Source: Pseudoruegeria sp. HB172150
GTDB lineage: Bacteria; Pseudomonadota; Alphaproteobacteria; Rhodobacterales; Rhodobacteraceae
Direction of reading: 5' to 3'
DNA length: 64,000 nt
Assembly (NCBI RefSeq): GCF_013184805.1
Contig: NZ_JAATNG010000005.1
Span: 1-64,000 of the forward strand
Of this stretch, positions 55,202 through 64,000 are shown in pieces. Position numbers and translations under genes: made by a program. The first letter of the stretch is position 1. Each line of letters starts with the position of its first letter. The notes under the pieces were generated by a model. The model worked only from the letters and a program-made list of their open reading frames with translations, was not told the DNA's origin and did not search any database.

Positions 55202-55483
55202 ATGCGCCTGTTCCGCCACGAGAACCGCGACCGCAACGAAGACACGCGCCGGATCTATGCCGCGTTCGAGCTGGTTCATACCTTCGTCGATTTCTCGGCG
55301 GCGGTCTGCTTTACCATCGGCTCGGTGCTGTTCTTCTGGGACAGTACCCAGACGCCCGCGACCTGGCTGTTTCTGATCGGTTCGATCCTGTTCGCCGCCA
55401 AACCGTCGCTGCGCCTGGCGCGGGAGATTAAGCTGGCGCGGATGGGAGAGCTGGACAAGCTGGCAAAGCGCGCCGAAGCCTAA
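55202..55483 (+). CDS. YrhK-domain small membrane protein
   Basis: 93 aa. A charged N-terminus (RHENRDRNEDTRRIYAAFE) precedes two hydrophobic helices (about 28-48 and 55-70) characteristic of YrhK proteins, then a basic tail. Function unknown. AAAGGAGAG site upstream of ATG 55202. It precedes pheT by 70 bases. Confidence 0.8.
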   Translation: MRLFRHENRDRNEDTRRIYAAFELVHTFVDFSAAVCFTIGSVLFFWDSTQTPATWLFLIGSILFAAKPSLRLAREIKLARMGELDKLAKRAEA

Positions 55484-55553
55484 CCCCTTCCGGTCCCGCG
55501 GTCATTGGGCTAGAGAGCCCCGGCGACCGAAGACGAGGCAAAGGGCCAAACCG

Positions 55554-57953
55554 ATGAAATTCACGATGTCCTGGCTGAAGGACCATCTCGACACCGACGC
55601 ATCGGTGGCCGAGATCGCCGAGACACTGACCGACCTGGGGCTGGAAGTCGAGGAGGTGGTGAACCCGCTCGATTCGCTCAAGGGCTTCACGGTCGGGTTC
55701 GTGAAACAGGCGGTGCAGCACCCCGATGCCGACCGCTTGCGCGTCTGCGTGGTCGAGACCGACGAGGGCGACAAGCAGATCATCTGCGGCGCGCCCAATG
55801 CCCGGCAGGGTATCCGCGTAGTGGTGGCCAAACCCGGGATGTACGTGCCCGGCATCGATACCACGATCCAGGTCGGCAAGATCCGCGGCGTCGAGAGCCA
55901 CGGCATGATGTGTTCCGAGCGCGAGATGGAGCTGTCCGAAGAGCATGACGGCATCATCGAATTGCCGGGCGAGCCGCCTGTGGGTATGGAATTCGCCGAC
56001 TGGCTGGCCACCAACGATCCGGCGAAGGTCGACCCGATGATCGAGATCGCGATCACGCCGAACCGGCAGGATGCGCTGGGCGTGCACGGCATCGCCCGCG
56101 ACCTTGCGGCGCGCGGTCTGGGGACGCTGAAGCCCTACGTGGTCGAGCCTGTGCCGGGTGCGTTCGAGAGCCCGATCAAGGTGACCATCGCCGACGACGT
56201 GAAGGCCAAGGACTGCCCGCATTTCACCGGCAGAGTGATCCGGGGCGTGAAGAACGGGCCGAGCCCCGCCTGGCTGCAGGCGCGGCTGAAGGCGATCGGG
56301 CTGCGGCCGATCTCTGCGCTGGTCGATATCACCAACTTCTTCACCTACGACATGAACCGCCCGCTGCACGTCTTTGACGCCGATATCGTCAAGGGTGACC
56401 TGACCGTGCGCTATGTCGACGAGCCGACCGAGTACGAGGGACTCGACGACAAGACCTACACCGTCGAACCGGGGATGATGGGCATCTACGACGCCGAAGC
56501 GCTGGAAAGCATCGGTGGTTGTCTGGGCGGCGCGCATTCGGGATGTACCGAAGCGACGGTGAACGTCTTCGTCGAAAGCGCCTACTGGGATCCGGTGACT
56601 ATCGCCGCCACGGGCCGCAAGCTGAAACTGAATTCGGACGCCAAATACCGGTTCGAGCGTGGCGTGGACCCCGAATTCACCCTGCCCGGGCTGGAAGCGG
56701 CGACGAAGATGATCCTCGACCTGTGCGGCGGTGAGCCGTCCGAAGTAGTGCAGGACGGTGCGCCGTTGGAATCGGACCGCGCGTACAAGCTCGACACCGA
56801 CCGTGTGGAGTCGCTCGTCGGCATGGAGATCCCGGCAGAGACGCAGCGCGCGACGCTGGAGGCGCTTGGTTTCCGCCTCGACGGCGACATGGCGCATCCG
56901 CCCTCCTGGCGGCCGGACGTGCAAGGCTCGGCGGACCTAGTCGAAGAGGTCGCACGGATCGCCTCGCTGACGAAACTCGAAGGCCGCCCGATGAAGCGCC
57001 CGCAGGTCGGTGTGCCGAAACCCATCGCGACGCCGAAGCAGAAGCGCGAGCATGCTGCGCGGCGCACGATGGCGGCGCTGGGTTACAATGAATGCGTGAC
57101 CTATTCCTTCATCGACGCGGCGTCGGCGGCGCTGTTCGGCGGCGAAGATTCGACGAAGCTGGAAAACCCGATCTCGTCCGAGATGACCCATATGCGACCG
57201 TCTTTGCTGCCGGGGCTGCTTCAGGCTGCGGCGCGCAATCAGGCGCGCGGGTTCATGGATCTGGCGTTTTTCGAGTGCGGCTGGGCTTTCCACGGCGCAG
57301 AACCGGAAGAGCAGCACCTGCAGGCAACCGGCCTGTTGATCGGCCATAGCGGTCCGCGCGATGTCCACGGCGCGCGCCGCCCGGTCGACGTGTTCGACGT
57401 GAAGGCGGATGCCGAGGCCGTGCTGGCCGCAATCGGTGCGCCCGCCAAGGTCCAGATCCTGCGCGGCGCCAAGGGCTGGTGGCACCCCGGACGGCAGGGC
57501 AAGATCTGTCTCGGCCCGAAAAAGGTGCTGGGCGTCTTCGGCGAGCTGCACCCCAAGGTGTTACGCGAAATGGACGTGAAGGGACCGGCGATGGCCTTCA
57601 CCATCTGGCCCGAGGAAGTGCCGGAGAAACGCTCTGGAGCGACGACCCGGATGGCGATGGAAATCAGCGATCTGCAGGCGGTGGAACGCGACTTTGCCTT
57701 TGTTGTCGATGCCGATGTCGAGGCGCTGACCCTCGTCAACGCTGCCGCCGGCGCAGACAAGGCGCTGATCGAGGACGTCCGCGTTTTCGACGAGTTCATT
57801 GGCGGTGCGCTGGGTGAAGGCAAGAAATCCCTGGCCATCACAGTGCGCCTACAGCCCACCGGCGCGACGCTCACCGACGAGCAGATCGAGGCAGTTGGTG
57901 CCAAGATCGTCGATAAAGTGACCAAAGCTACCGGCGGTGTGCTGCGCGGCTAA
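55554..57953 (+). CDS. pheT: Phenylalanine--tRNA ligase beta subunit
   Basis: 799 aa, full length. N-terminal tRNA-binding (EMAP-like) domain at residues about 38-150 (GFVKQAVQHPDADRLRVC), editing B3/B4 domain (about 210-390), B5 domain, a catalytic-like core and the C-terminal anticodon-binding FDX-ACB domain (about 705-799, with ERDFAFVVDADV). It partners PheS. A stem-loop follows the stop by 110 bases. Confidence 0.97.
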   Translation: MKFTMSWLKDHLDTDASVAEIAETLTDLGLEVEEVVNPLDSLKGFTVGFVKQAVQHPDADRLRVCVVETDEGDKQIICGAPNARQGIRVVVAKPGMYVPGIDTTIQVGKIRGVESHGMMCSEREMELSEEHDGIIELPGEPPVGMEFADWLATNDPAKVDPMIEIAITPNRQDALGVHGIARDLAARGLGTLKPYVVEPVPGAFESPIKVTIADDVKAKDCPHFTGRVIRGVKNGPSPAWLQARLKAIGLRPISALVDITNFFTYDMNRPLHVFDADIVKGDLTVRYVDEPTEYEGLDDKTYTVEPGMMGIYDAEALESIGGCLGGAHSGCTEATVNVFVESAYWDPVTIAATGRKLKLNSDAKYRFERGVDPEFTLPGLEAATKMILDLCGGEPSEVVQDGAPLESDRAYKLDTDRVESLVGMEIPAETQRATLEALGFRLDGDMAHPPSWRPDVQGSADLVEEVARIASLTKLEGRPMKRPQVGVPKPIATPKQKREHAARRTMAALGYNECVTYSFIDAASAALFGGEDSTKLENPISSEMTHMRPSLLPGLLQAAARNQARGFMDLAFFECGWAFHGAEPEEQHLQATGLLIGHSGPRDVHGARRPVDVFDVKADAEAVLAAIGAPAKVQILRGAKGWWHPGRQGKICLGPKKVLGVFGELHPKVLREMDVKGPAMAFTIWPEEVPEKRSGATTRMAMEISDLQAVERDFAFVVDADVEALTLVNAAAGADKALIEDVRVFDEFIGGALGEGKKSLAITVRLQPTGATLTDEQIEAVGAKIVDKVTKATGGVLRG

Positions 57954-58062
57954 ATTGGCGTCGATTTGGTTTCGCGGGCCGTGACGGACCCGCATGGTCA
58001 TTGTCCCGGTTCCGGCATTTCCGCCGGGGCGGGTTGTTCTGCGTTTAGTGAGTCCGCTTTAA

Positions 58063-58098
58063 GGCTGTTTTCCGATTGGACAGATCGGCGAAACAGCC
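58063..58098. terminator. Stem-loop between convergent pheT and the chemoreceptor gene
   Basis: GGCTGTTTTCCGAT (58063-58076) pairs with ATCGGCGAAACAGCC (58084-58098), 14 bp with one bulge and one G-T pair, loop of 7. Neither side has a clean T-tract, so a bidirectional end signal is only probable. Confidence 0.45.
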
Positions 58099-58119
58099 CA
58101 AGGTCTGAGAGCCCGACGC

Positions 58120-60204
58120 TCAAGCGGCGCCGCGATGGGCCTGCTCTATTGTTGGGCCAGGGTCGTCGGCCAGTGCGAATTGGGACACGGCGCCGTTCAG
58201 CGTCTCGCATTCCGTTACCAGCAGGCGTGTGGCAGCGGTCGTCTCCTCGAACATCGCCGCATTCTTCTGGGTCAGCTGGTCGAGTTGCCCGACTGCGCTG
58301 TTGATCTCGCCCAGTCCCTGTGATTGCTCCACCATCTTGGCGGTGATGGTAGACACCCGTTCGGCCACGAGGCCGACGGTGCTCACGATGCCTTCAAGCG
58401 CGCTGCGCACCTCGCCGACCTGGCCGGTCCCGGCCCGGACTTGCTCGTCGCTGCGGGCGATCAGGGTGTTGATGTCATGTGCTGCCTCAGAGGCGCGTTG
58501 CGCGAGTGCGCGGACTTCCGAGGCGACGACCGCGAAGCCACGCCCCGCTTCACCGGCGCGGGCGGCCTCTACCCCCGCATTCAGCGCCAACAGGTTGGTC
58601 TGAAACGCGATATCGTCGATCAAACTGACGATTTTGCCGGTTTCCTGCGAGGATCTGCTGATGCCCTCGATTGCATCCACCATCAAGGTGACGGCCTCCT
58701 GGCTGTGTTCGGCCGAATCGCGGGCTTCGCGTACGAAAGCGTCGACTTCGGCCGAGCTGTCGACCGCGCTCTTCACGGATGTGGTCAGGACCTCCAGCGC
58801 CGCCGAGGTTTCCTCGAGCGATGCTGCCTGGCTTTCTGTCCGCTGTGCCAGAGCGTCCGAAGCGCTTGCGATCTGGTCGACTTCGTTGCGGATCGTTTCG
58901 GCGGATACGAGAATGTGCCCCATGGTCCTGGTCAGGTTGGCCACCGCTTCGTTGAAATCCACGCGCAGCTTGTCGTAGCCCTCGGCCAGTTCGCGGTCGA
59001 TGGTCTCCGACAGGTCCCCAGCGGCCAGCCGGCCCAGTGCGTTCGCCAGTTCCGTAACCACCTGGCTCTGCTCTGCCAGCCGTTCCTGGCGCTCGGTCTC
59101 CGCGGCCTGCCGGGCCGCCTCCCGGGCTTCCTGTTCTTCCTGTTTGCGCCGCGCGTCCTCGATTTCACGCTGGCGGTCCGCTTCCTGTCGTGCCGCTTCC
59201 TCTGCCTGCCGCTCTCGTTCCGTTGCTTTCGCCGCCCGGCGCGCGGTTTCCTCTTCTTCTTCCAGCCGCAGCTTTTCAATCGCGTTGGCGCGGAAGACCT
59301 CGACCGAACGCGCCATGGCGCCAAGCTCGTCCCGGCGCTTCGCGTCCGGCAGTTCTGTATCGAGTGCGCCGCCCGCGATGGCCAGCATCTGACCATTCAG
59401 GCGCCCAAGCGGCCGGATGACAGATCCGCGCACAGACAGGAACGACCCGCCGCCGGCGACAAGGGCGATGAAGGCTAGGATGACATAGGAGATTTTCTGG
59501 CTCCTCACTTCGTCGGCGTGATCTTCCGCCGCGCTCTGGCGGCTCGCTTCGGCCAGCAGCCTGCCGACATCGGCGGTCACTTCGCTGAACTTCAGGCTCG
59601 TGCTGTCAAGCTTGTTGCGGATCGCCTCGATGCGGTGCGTCTCCTCGAACAGGAAATTATTGCGCGCGCGCTCGAAATTTCCGTCTCTTGCCATCCGCAA
59701 CGTGCGGCTGTTCGATACCAGGTAGAGTGACATCAGCCGTTCGATCTGGGCGGCCGTCCTGGTCAGGAAAACGACACTTCGGTCAAGTTCGGGCTGGGAT
59801 ATGCTGCCTTTCCCCAGCACTGCAGATAGCTGCATAATCGCCGAAAAATATGTTCCGATCTCGGTGTCGAGCCTGTCGCGCAACACCACTTCGGGAGCTG
59901 GGTCAAAAACCTTTGCGTCGAGGTTCGCCCGGCGCAATGTTTCCATCCCGACAAGCAGGCTGTTGATCTCAAGCAAGGACGAGGTCATCGCGGCGCTGGT
60001 CTGGCTAATATCCTCGTTGGTGGCCAGCGCGGCATCATGATGCTCGAGCGACTGTTCGGAACGTCGCGACGCCAGCTCGAGTGTGACGGTGTTGAGAATG
60101 GCGAGCACACCAATCGGCACCAGAACCCACACCATGATGCGGGCTCCAATGCCGAATTTGCTGGGCTTCGGCAGTTCGGCCCCTGGCGAAGTGATCTCTT
60201 TCAT
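58120..60204 (-). CDS. Methyl-accepting chemotaxis protein
   Basis: 694 aa. TM1 about residues 22-44; a periplasmic helical sensor domain of about 190 residues; TM2 about 236-258; a HAMP domain; then a long Glu/Arg/Ala-rich coiled coil (about 310-390, [22 protein letters not shown] in part); a second HAMP-like segment ([17 protein letters not shown]); and the signalling domain with the hairpin tip [22 protein letters not shown]. No CheR/CheB tail pentapeptide is seen. It lies 16 bases after a gene for a secreted repeat protein and is cotranscribed with it. Confidence 0.93.
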   Translation of the reverse strand: MKEITSPGAELPKPSKFGIGARIMVWVLVPIGVLAILNTVTLELASRRSEQSLEHHDAALATNEDISQTSAAMTSSLLEINSLLVGMETLRRANLDAKVFDPAPEVVLRDRLDTEIGTYFSAIMQLSAVLGKGSISQPELDRSVVFLTRTAAQIERLMSLYLVSNSRTLRMARDGNFERARNNFLFEETHRIEAIRNKLDSTSLKFSEVTADVGRLLAEASRQSAAEDHADEVRSQKISYVILAFIALVAGGGSFLSVRGSVIRPLGRLNGQMLAIAGGALDTELPDAKRRDELGAMARSVEVFRANAIEKLRLEEEEETARRAAKATERERQAEEAARQEADRQREIEDARRKQEEQEAREAARQAAETERQERLAEQSQVVTELANALGRLAAGDLSETIDRELAEGYDKLRVDFNEAVANLTRTMGHILVSAETIRNEVDQIASASDALAQRTESQAASLEETSAALEVLTTSVKSAVDSSAEVDAFVREARDSAEHSQEAVTLMVDAIEGISRSSQETGKIVSLIDDIAFQTNLLALNAGVEAARAGEAGRGFAVVASEVRALAQRASEAAHDINTLIARSDEQVRAGTGQVGEVRSALEGIVSTVGLVAERVSTITAKMVEQSQGLGEINSAVGQLDQLTQKNAAMFEETTAATRLLVTECETLNGAVSQFALADDPGPTIEQAHRGAA

Positions 60205-60220
60205 GGTTTGACCTTCCGCC

Positions 60221-61138
60221 TCAGAACAGGCTGGACTCTTCGCCGGACAGGGCCGCGACGATGATCCGTGACTGCTTGATTACGAAAAACACGTCCGAGG
60301 GCGTCCTGCCGCCTTCAGGCGGCGCCAACCGCGTTGGTGTACCGACACCTGCCGCTGTCTTGATCGCGTGGGCATCTGCCATCGCGCGGGACAGCACAAG
60401 GATTACATCCGATGGCGTGATCCCCTCTTTCTTCGCTTCTGGCACGGCAATGCCGTCGACGGCGAAACGGCTGTCCTTCTCTGCCAATGCGTACAGGTCC
60501 GAGATCAGGCTGATAGCAGCCGAATAGACATTGGCCGGGGTCCGGCCGGATTCCGGCCAGAGCCCCTCGATCTTATAGGACGCGCCCGCCGCGTCCGCGA
60601 TCTCCTGCAGCGTCAGGCGCAGTGTCATCGCGATCCGGTGCACATCATTGGGGACAGTGGCCGGTACGCCGAGCGCATCGAGCTGTGCCGAGATCCGCAG
60701 CAGGTTGCCGTAGACATCCGCCGGTGTCTTGCCGCTGGGCATCGCGGGTACCGCGATCTCCTCTTCGATACCGTAGGCACTGTGCAGTTCCAGCACGTCA
60801 GCCTGGATCTGGTCGACAACGTGTTTCACATCCGAGGGCGTCACTTCCTGCGACGGCAACGGCGCCAGGGCCCGTGTGTCAAGACCATTCATGTATCGCA
60901 GAAGTTGAAGCTTGCGCCACACATCGCGCGCATTCTGCAATACATGCCGTGGGCGTGTCGGGTCTGCCGGAACCGAGACTTCCGGCACCTCGGAGAAATT
61001 GGCCGCGTTCAGCAATTCCAACTCCAGGCGCACGGTCTCGGTTGTCTGGAAGACGTGGTCAGGCGTAGCCTCCTGCGGAATAGCCGGTGCGGCCAGACAG
61101 GTTAAAAAGAACATGGATTGGATTAGAATTCTGCGCAT
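60221..61138 (-). CDS. Secreted protein of eight TPxDV repeats, cotranscribed with a chemoreceptor
   Basis: 305 aa from ATG 61138. Signal peptide (residues 1-22). The mature chain carries the motif (T/R/V)-P-x-x-V eight times, at residues 25, 62, 100, 138, 162, 200, 241 and 279, with spacings of 37, 38, 38, 24, 38, 41 and 38, each followed by a 15-residue amphipathic helix. Examples: [57 protein letters not shown]. Repeat 4 is shortened. No family was recognised. Its position as the first gene before the chemoreceptor suggests a periplasmic sensory partner; that is inference. Confidence 0.85.
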   Translation of the reverse strand: MRRILIQSMFFLTCLAAPAIPQEATPDHVFQTTETVRLELELLNAANFSEVPEVSVPADPTRPRHVLQNARDVWRKLQLLRYMNGLDTRALAPLPSQEVTPSDVKHVVDQIQADVLELHSAYGIEEEIAVPAMPSGKTPADVYGNLLRISAQLDALGVPATVPNDVHRIAMTLRLTLQEIADAAGASYKIEGLWPESGRTPANVYSAAISLISDLYALAEKDSRFAVDGIAVPEAKKEGITPSDVILVLSRAMADAHAIKTAAGVGTPTRLAPPEGGRTPSDVFFVIKQSRIIVAALSGEESSLF

Positions 61139-61832
61139 CGGCGGACTCCCCAGGGCGAATGTCCGGAGCAGGCCGGGATGACCGCACGGACGGGCAAAAG
61201 AGCACCTATCGCGACCGGGTTGATACCGCGTAAACGACCGCTGGTCCTGAGGGGCGGAGCGTGTCCGAAGTCTTCCGACAAGAACCGCGATCGGCGGCGA
61301 AAAGGGAAAACAGTGTTCATGGATGCCATGCCGATCTTGAATGGGCATCGGCGCTTAGCACCTGCGCAAACAAACTGGCAGCGTGCGTTCGTACCGTGGC
61401 GTTTCATTCGTTGAATGACCCGACTCTTTACGAGTCGCAGCGAAGCGTCCGGCCCTGGTCAAGGAATCACCCGTCTCCGTTCGGCGCCATTCGAACCGAA
61501 CATGGATATCCCATGCGCCAGATCGACCCAAATGAACTGTCAGACCAGGCGCTCCGGTGGCACACAACGGGAATGGTCGACGTAAGTTTTTAAGCGCGAG
61601 AACATATTGATGCGTAAGACAAAGTTCCTTGTTTGTAGCGGATTAAGTGTGGCAATATTTGCGGTCACCTGACAGCAGGCATGTGGTGCCGAAAGCTCGG
61701 GGTTTGATATACTTCCGACCGATCACGGATTACAGTAACAGGGCGGTTGCAGGAGGGCGGGGAAACACCTAAATGTCGAATTCCGTGTTGGGTGTGCACG
61801 GGCAACACTTGTCCACTAGGGAGAAATCAACC
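61139..61832. other. 694-base interval, mostly non-coding
   Basis: Short frames here are unconvincing except for the interrupted small secreted frame at 61610-61738, listed separately. The segment 61590-61760 is AT-richer. A 26-codon frame at 61513-61593 has no ribosome binding site. Confidence 0.45.
61610..61738 (+). pseudogene. Small secreted-protein-like frame interrupted by TGA
   Basis: MRKTKFLVCSGLSVAIFAVT is a clear signal-peptide-like start, then TGA (61670-61672), then in the same frame QQACGAESSGFDILPTDHGLQ up to TAA at 61736. Reading the TGA as a former TGG would give a 42-residue preprotein with a probable cleavage near QACGA. No database check was possible. Confidence 0.3.
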
Positions 61833-62255
61833 ATGAACACCCCCCCTCGAATGCTCGCGGCAGGACTCCTGCTTTTTTCGCTGACCGCGGCCGCCGTCCC
61901 GGCCGTAGCTCAGGAGCCGATCACGCCTCCGGAAGAAGGCGATCCCGTAATCGTCTATACCCACAAGTTCAAACCCGCCGAGTTCGAGGCCGGTAAAAAA
62001 CTGGTCATCGAGGGTTTCAGCGACGCGATTGTCGACCATGGTCATGACAGGCTGACATTCTTCATGGTTGACGAACACGCGACGGAAGTGGTGGTCGTAT
62101 CGGTCTTTCCGGACGAGGCGACCATGAAGGATTGGCAGGCGGCCGGCGTGCGGCACGAGGTGCTGGAAAAGCTTGAACCCATGCGCAGGCAACCCCTGAT
62201 CTTTCAGACATTCACGTTGGAATCTCTGCACACCACCATGGATAACGGGCAGTAG
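61833..62255 (+). CDS. Secreted hypothetical protein, possible ferredoxin-like/ABM fold
   Basis: 140 aa from ATG 61833 with an AGGGAGA site; the frame is open upstream to 61773. Signal peptide (residues 1-27, AVAQ end). The mature part VIVYTHKFKPAEFEAGKKLVIEGFSDAI ... LTFFMVDEHATEVVVVSVF ... KLEPMRRQPLIFQTFTLES alternates strands and helices in the manner of dimeric alpha/beta-barrel (ABM-like) domains. That fold call is inference; no function assigned. Confidence 0.7.
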   Translation: MNTPPRMLAAGLLLFSLTAAAVPAVAQEPITPPEEGDPVIVYTHKFKPAEFEAGKKLVIEGFSDAIVDHGHDRLTFFMVDEHATEVVVVSVFPDEATMKDWQAAGVRHEVLEKLEPMRRQPLIFQTFTLESLHTTMDNGQ

Positions 62256-62753
62256 TTCCAGGGATCAGAGCCGCGGCAGAACTACGTGACGATCTTCACC
62301 TGTGAGGTGGTTTTGTCGGCCGCACCATCGCAATAGAAAAAGCTGGGCCGTTGTTTCATAATCAGCGGCCCACGCTTGGGCGCAGAAAAGCTCTGCGGTC
62401 CGGTATATTGCTGCGTTGGCAAGCCGATCCCGATGGAGGGGGGCGAGTAGCCGGTCGCTCAACAACTTCGAGAGCCGCTCGCGGCTTGATGTCCTGCAGC
62501 ACAAACAACGAAGGCCGCACCTTCCTGAGTGGATCATTGTCACACAGGTCGCCGCCAGATGCTCAGACCGCAAACCGTTATCAGGTCTAACTTCATTGCG
62601 ATAATTACATAGTGCTGCAGGTAATAGCACGCCGCCGCTCTGATAATCAAAAGTACGCTTGCAATTCGGACGTGATTCTCGTGGCGCCCCAACGAATTAG
62701 AGCGCACAGAGAGCGGTCGATCACTTTTTGAAAGGTTCGGAAAAGGGGGCGTA
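62256..62753. other. 498-base interval without a convincing gene
   Basis: The minus-strand frame 62265-62630 and overlapping plus-strand frames look random (Cys/Arg-rich, no start context). AT-richer between 62590 and 62680. It may contain the upstream DNA or decayed remains of an accessory gene. Confidence 0.4.
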
Positions 62754-63185
62754 CTATGCCGCCTTTTTCCGTCCCAGTCCGATTTTCTTCGCGGTCTTCG
62801 AACGCTTGGCAGAGTAGTTCGGTGCGACCATCGGATAGTCTTTGGAAAGACCCCAACGCTCGCGATACTCCTCGGGCGACATGTCATAGGAGGTGCGCAG
62901 GTGACGCTTGAGCGTCTTGAAGGGCTTGCCGTTCTCGAGGCAGATGATCGCGTCCGGGGTGACGGAGGCGTCGATCGGAACAGCGGGAACAAGGGGTGCG
63001 ACAGGCTCTTCCACCAATTCGGGCGCGCCGCCGGCCAAATTAGCGAGAGTTGCATGGACAGATTGGATCATGCCGGACAGTTCGTCGGATGCCATCTGGT
63101 TGCGCGAGGCATAGGCAGCGACAATCTCGGTCGTAAGTGAAAGGAGGTCGTCCGTACTTTCAGTGGATTCTATGATGTCTTTCAT
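62754..63185 (-). CDS. MucR/Ros-family zinc-finger transcriptional regulator
   Basis: 143 aa. The C-terminal half carries the prokaryotic zinc finger (IICLENGKPFKTLKRHLRTSYDMSPEEYRERWGL) with Cys and His ligands, then KDYPMVAPNYSAKRSKTAKKIGLGRKKA. MucR/Ros proteins are H-NS-like silencers of exopolysaccharide, motility and virulence genes in alphaproteobacteria. Only the second Cys of the classical CxxC is visible, as in MucR itself. The long upstream interval suggests autoregulation. Confidence 0.9.
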   Translation of the reverse strand: MKDIIESTESTDDLLSLTTEIVAAYASRNQMASDELSGMIQSVHATLANLAGGAPELVEEPVAPLVPAVPIDASVTPDAIICLENGKPFKTLKRHLRTSYDMSPEEYRERWGLSKDYPMVAPNYSAKRSKTAKKIGLGRKKAA

Positions 63186-63623
63186 GGACTTGTTCTCGTC
63201 TTTGGGATTCTGCGCGTCTGACTACGCTTGATCACTGTGTTTTACCAGCCCCGCGCCATTCACATTGTAGAAACGGGCGGCAAGTATTTGCCGAACTCCA
63301 TATCCGAATGTTTTTATTGGAACGTTTTTATTAAGATATGCTTAAGCTCTACTCAGTTTACTTCCAGGTCGGCTTCGAGCTGCAAGGAGCGAGTCAAGAG
63401 AGCCACGGCAGTTCGTCTTTCGCTCCGGGTCCAATTGCGGGGAAGCACGGCGTCAAGCCAGCGCCGGACCGCGTCACCACCCGCAGAGTCGAACCATGGC
63501 CCAACAAGGATCAGCAGGCCCATAAATCTACCGGCTGCCGCAAATATCCAACCGCATGTCAACAAGACTGGTGCTTTGACATACGCTGCCGGTCCGGGAA
63601 ATCTGGCCCGGCAGGAGGATCTC
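63186..63623. other. Interval between mucR-type gene and phosphoribosyltransferase gene
   Basis: 438 bases. The first part (63230-63345) is AT-rich, consistent with the mucR-type promoter. The minus strand carries the small frame 63353-63523 listed separately. Confidence 0.45.
63353..63523 (-). CDS. Possible small membrane protein
   Basis: 56 codons from ATG 63523, or about 70 from upstream TTG codons. It encodes a hydrophobic helix (GLLILVGPWF, extended upstream by GWIFAAAGRF) followed by a charged amphipathic tail (RRWLDAVLPRNWTRSERRTAVALLTRS). The pattern is protein-like, but no family or ribosome binding site supports it. Confidence 0.3.
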   Translation of the reverse strand: MGLLILVGPWFDSAGGDAVRRWLDAVLPRNWTRSERRTAVALLTRSLQLEADLEVN

Positions 63624-64000
63624 ATGCAGCGATTCCGCAACCGCACCGACGCGGGCGAGACGCTGGCCGAGCGCGTTGCGGCGCTGGGTCTGGCGGACCC
63701 GGTCGTGCTGGCTCTGCCGCGCGGTGGTGTCCCCGTCGCCGCACCGGTTGCGAAAAAGCTGAACGCGCCGCTCGATCTTATCCTTGTTCGCAAGATTGGC
63801 GCGCCCGGAAATCCCGAATTCGCCGCCGGTGCCGTCGCCGACGGACCGAAGCCGCAGGTGGTCTGGAATGACAGCGTCCTTAACGGTCTCGGCATTGGAG
63901 AAGATGACCTGCAGGAGACTTACGAACACGAGCTGGAAACCCTTAAGACCCGCCGCGAGATCTATCTCAAGGGCCGCGCCCGCGTGCCACTGGCCGGGCG
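63624..64000 (+). CDS. Phosphoribosyltransferase-domain protein (truncated by right edge)
   Basis: ATG 63624 with a CAGGAGG site 7 bases upstream; the frame is open to the window end (125 residues visible). MQRFRNRTDAGETLAERVAAL, then LALPRGGVPVAAPVAKKL and LILVRKIGAPGNPEFAAGAVADG, are typical of predicted phosphoribosyltransferases often linked to alpha/beta hydrolase or dienelactone-hydrolase domains. The PRPP-binding acidic loop lies beyond the edge. Substrate unknown. Confidence 0.85.
   Translation, partial: MQRFRNRTDAGETLAERVAALGLADPVVLALPRGGVPVAAPVAKKLNAPLDLILVRKIGAPGNPEFAAGAVADGPKPQVVWNDSVLNGLGIGEDDLQETYEHELETLKTRREIYLKGRARVPLAG

Overview
The window looks like chromosomal DNA of a marine alphaproteobacterium of the Rhodobacterales (Roseobacter group). 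It is GC-rich and densely packed. It combines an ectoine operon with its own aspartokinase, an L-malyl-CoA/beta-methylmalyl-CoA lyase of the Rhodobacter Mcl1 type, a class I PHA synthase, a MucR-type regulator and the alphaproteobacterial TauE/TIGR02186 gene pair. No rRNA, tRNA, CRISPR array, phage module or intact insertion sequence was found. The genus is an inference.

Layout. 1-1.2 kb: tail of a probable polysaccharide tyrosine kinase, then a rhomboid protease. 1.4-5.9 kb: ectABC-ask on the minus strand, divergent from the MarR-type regulator ectR, with a terminator, an ectA promoter and a candidate operator. 6.2-9.6 kb: an MFS carrier of lower GC and an orphan cyclic-peptide-type ABC exporter. 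10-17 kb: a class IV aminotransferase behind a possible leader-peptide/terminator attenuator, then usp, an HtrA-like protease, a TAP-like hydrolase, and nfu-GFA-tsaB-rimI. 17.1-23.4 kb: a nucleoside-type BMP ABC importer operon with an embedded LysE gene and a terminal purine nucleoside phosphorylase. 23.4-29.9 kb: TauE/SafE-TIGR02186, accA, an SDR lacking its catalytic residues, an AraC/GyrI regulator, a LysE/Lrp pair and mcl1. 30.2-32.2 kb: dgcN-dgcA for D-glutamate catabolism. 32.3-35.7 kb: an accessory stretch with a frameshifted small secreted protein, an HxlR-like regulator/VOC pair and an AT-richer orphan polysaccharide pyruvyl transferase. 35.7-43.7 kb: phaC, ilvD, an MFS/MerR pair with a textbook 19-bp-spacer promoter, a D-aminopeptidase and D-amino-acid transaminase pair, and a response regulator. 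43.8-51 kb: two related small secreted proteins, DUF1244, N-formylglutamate amidohydrolase, pyk, a lytic transglycosylase lipoprotein, rpmI-rplT, opgC and a selenoprotein-B-like protein. 51.2-53 kb: a GMC dehydrogenase with a Tat-signal small subunit. 53.2-58 kb: pheS, three inserted genes, pheT. 58.1-61.1 kb: a chemoreceptor cotranscribed with a secreted protein made of eight TPxDV repeats. 61.1-64 kb: sparse DNA with a mucR-type gene and a truncated phosphoribosyltransferase gene at the right edge.

Themes. Osmoprotection (ectoine; opgC), scavenging of nucleosides and D-amino acids (BMP importer/PNP; dgcNA; M55 peptidase; Dat) and carbon storage or C2 metabolism (phaC, mcl1) fit a marine heterotroph. 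The least explained features are the TPxDV-repeat protein/chemoreceptor pair, the GMC/Tat complex with a Cys cluster, the leader peptide plus terminator before the aminotransferase, the structured leader before the BMP operon, and the Cys-form GrdB/PrdB-like protein.
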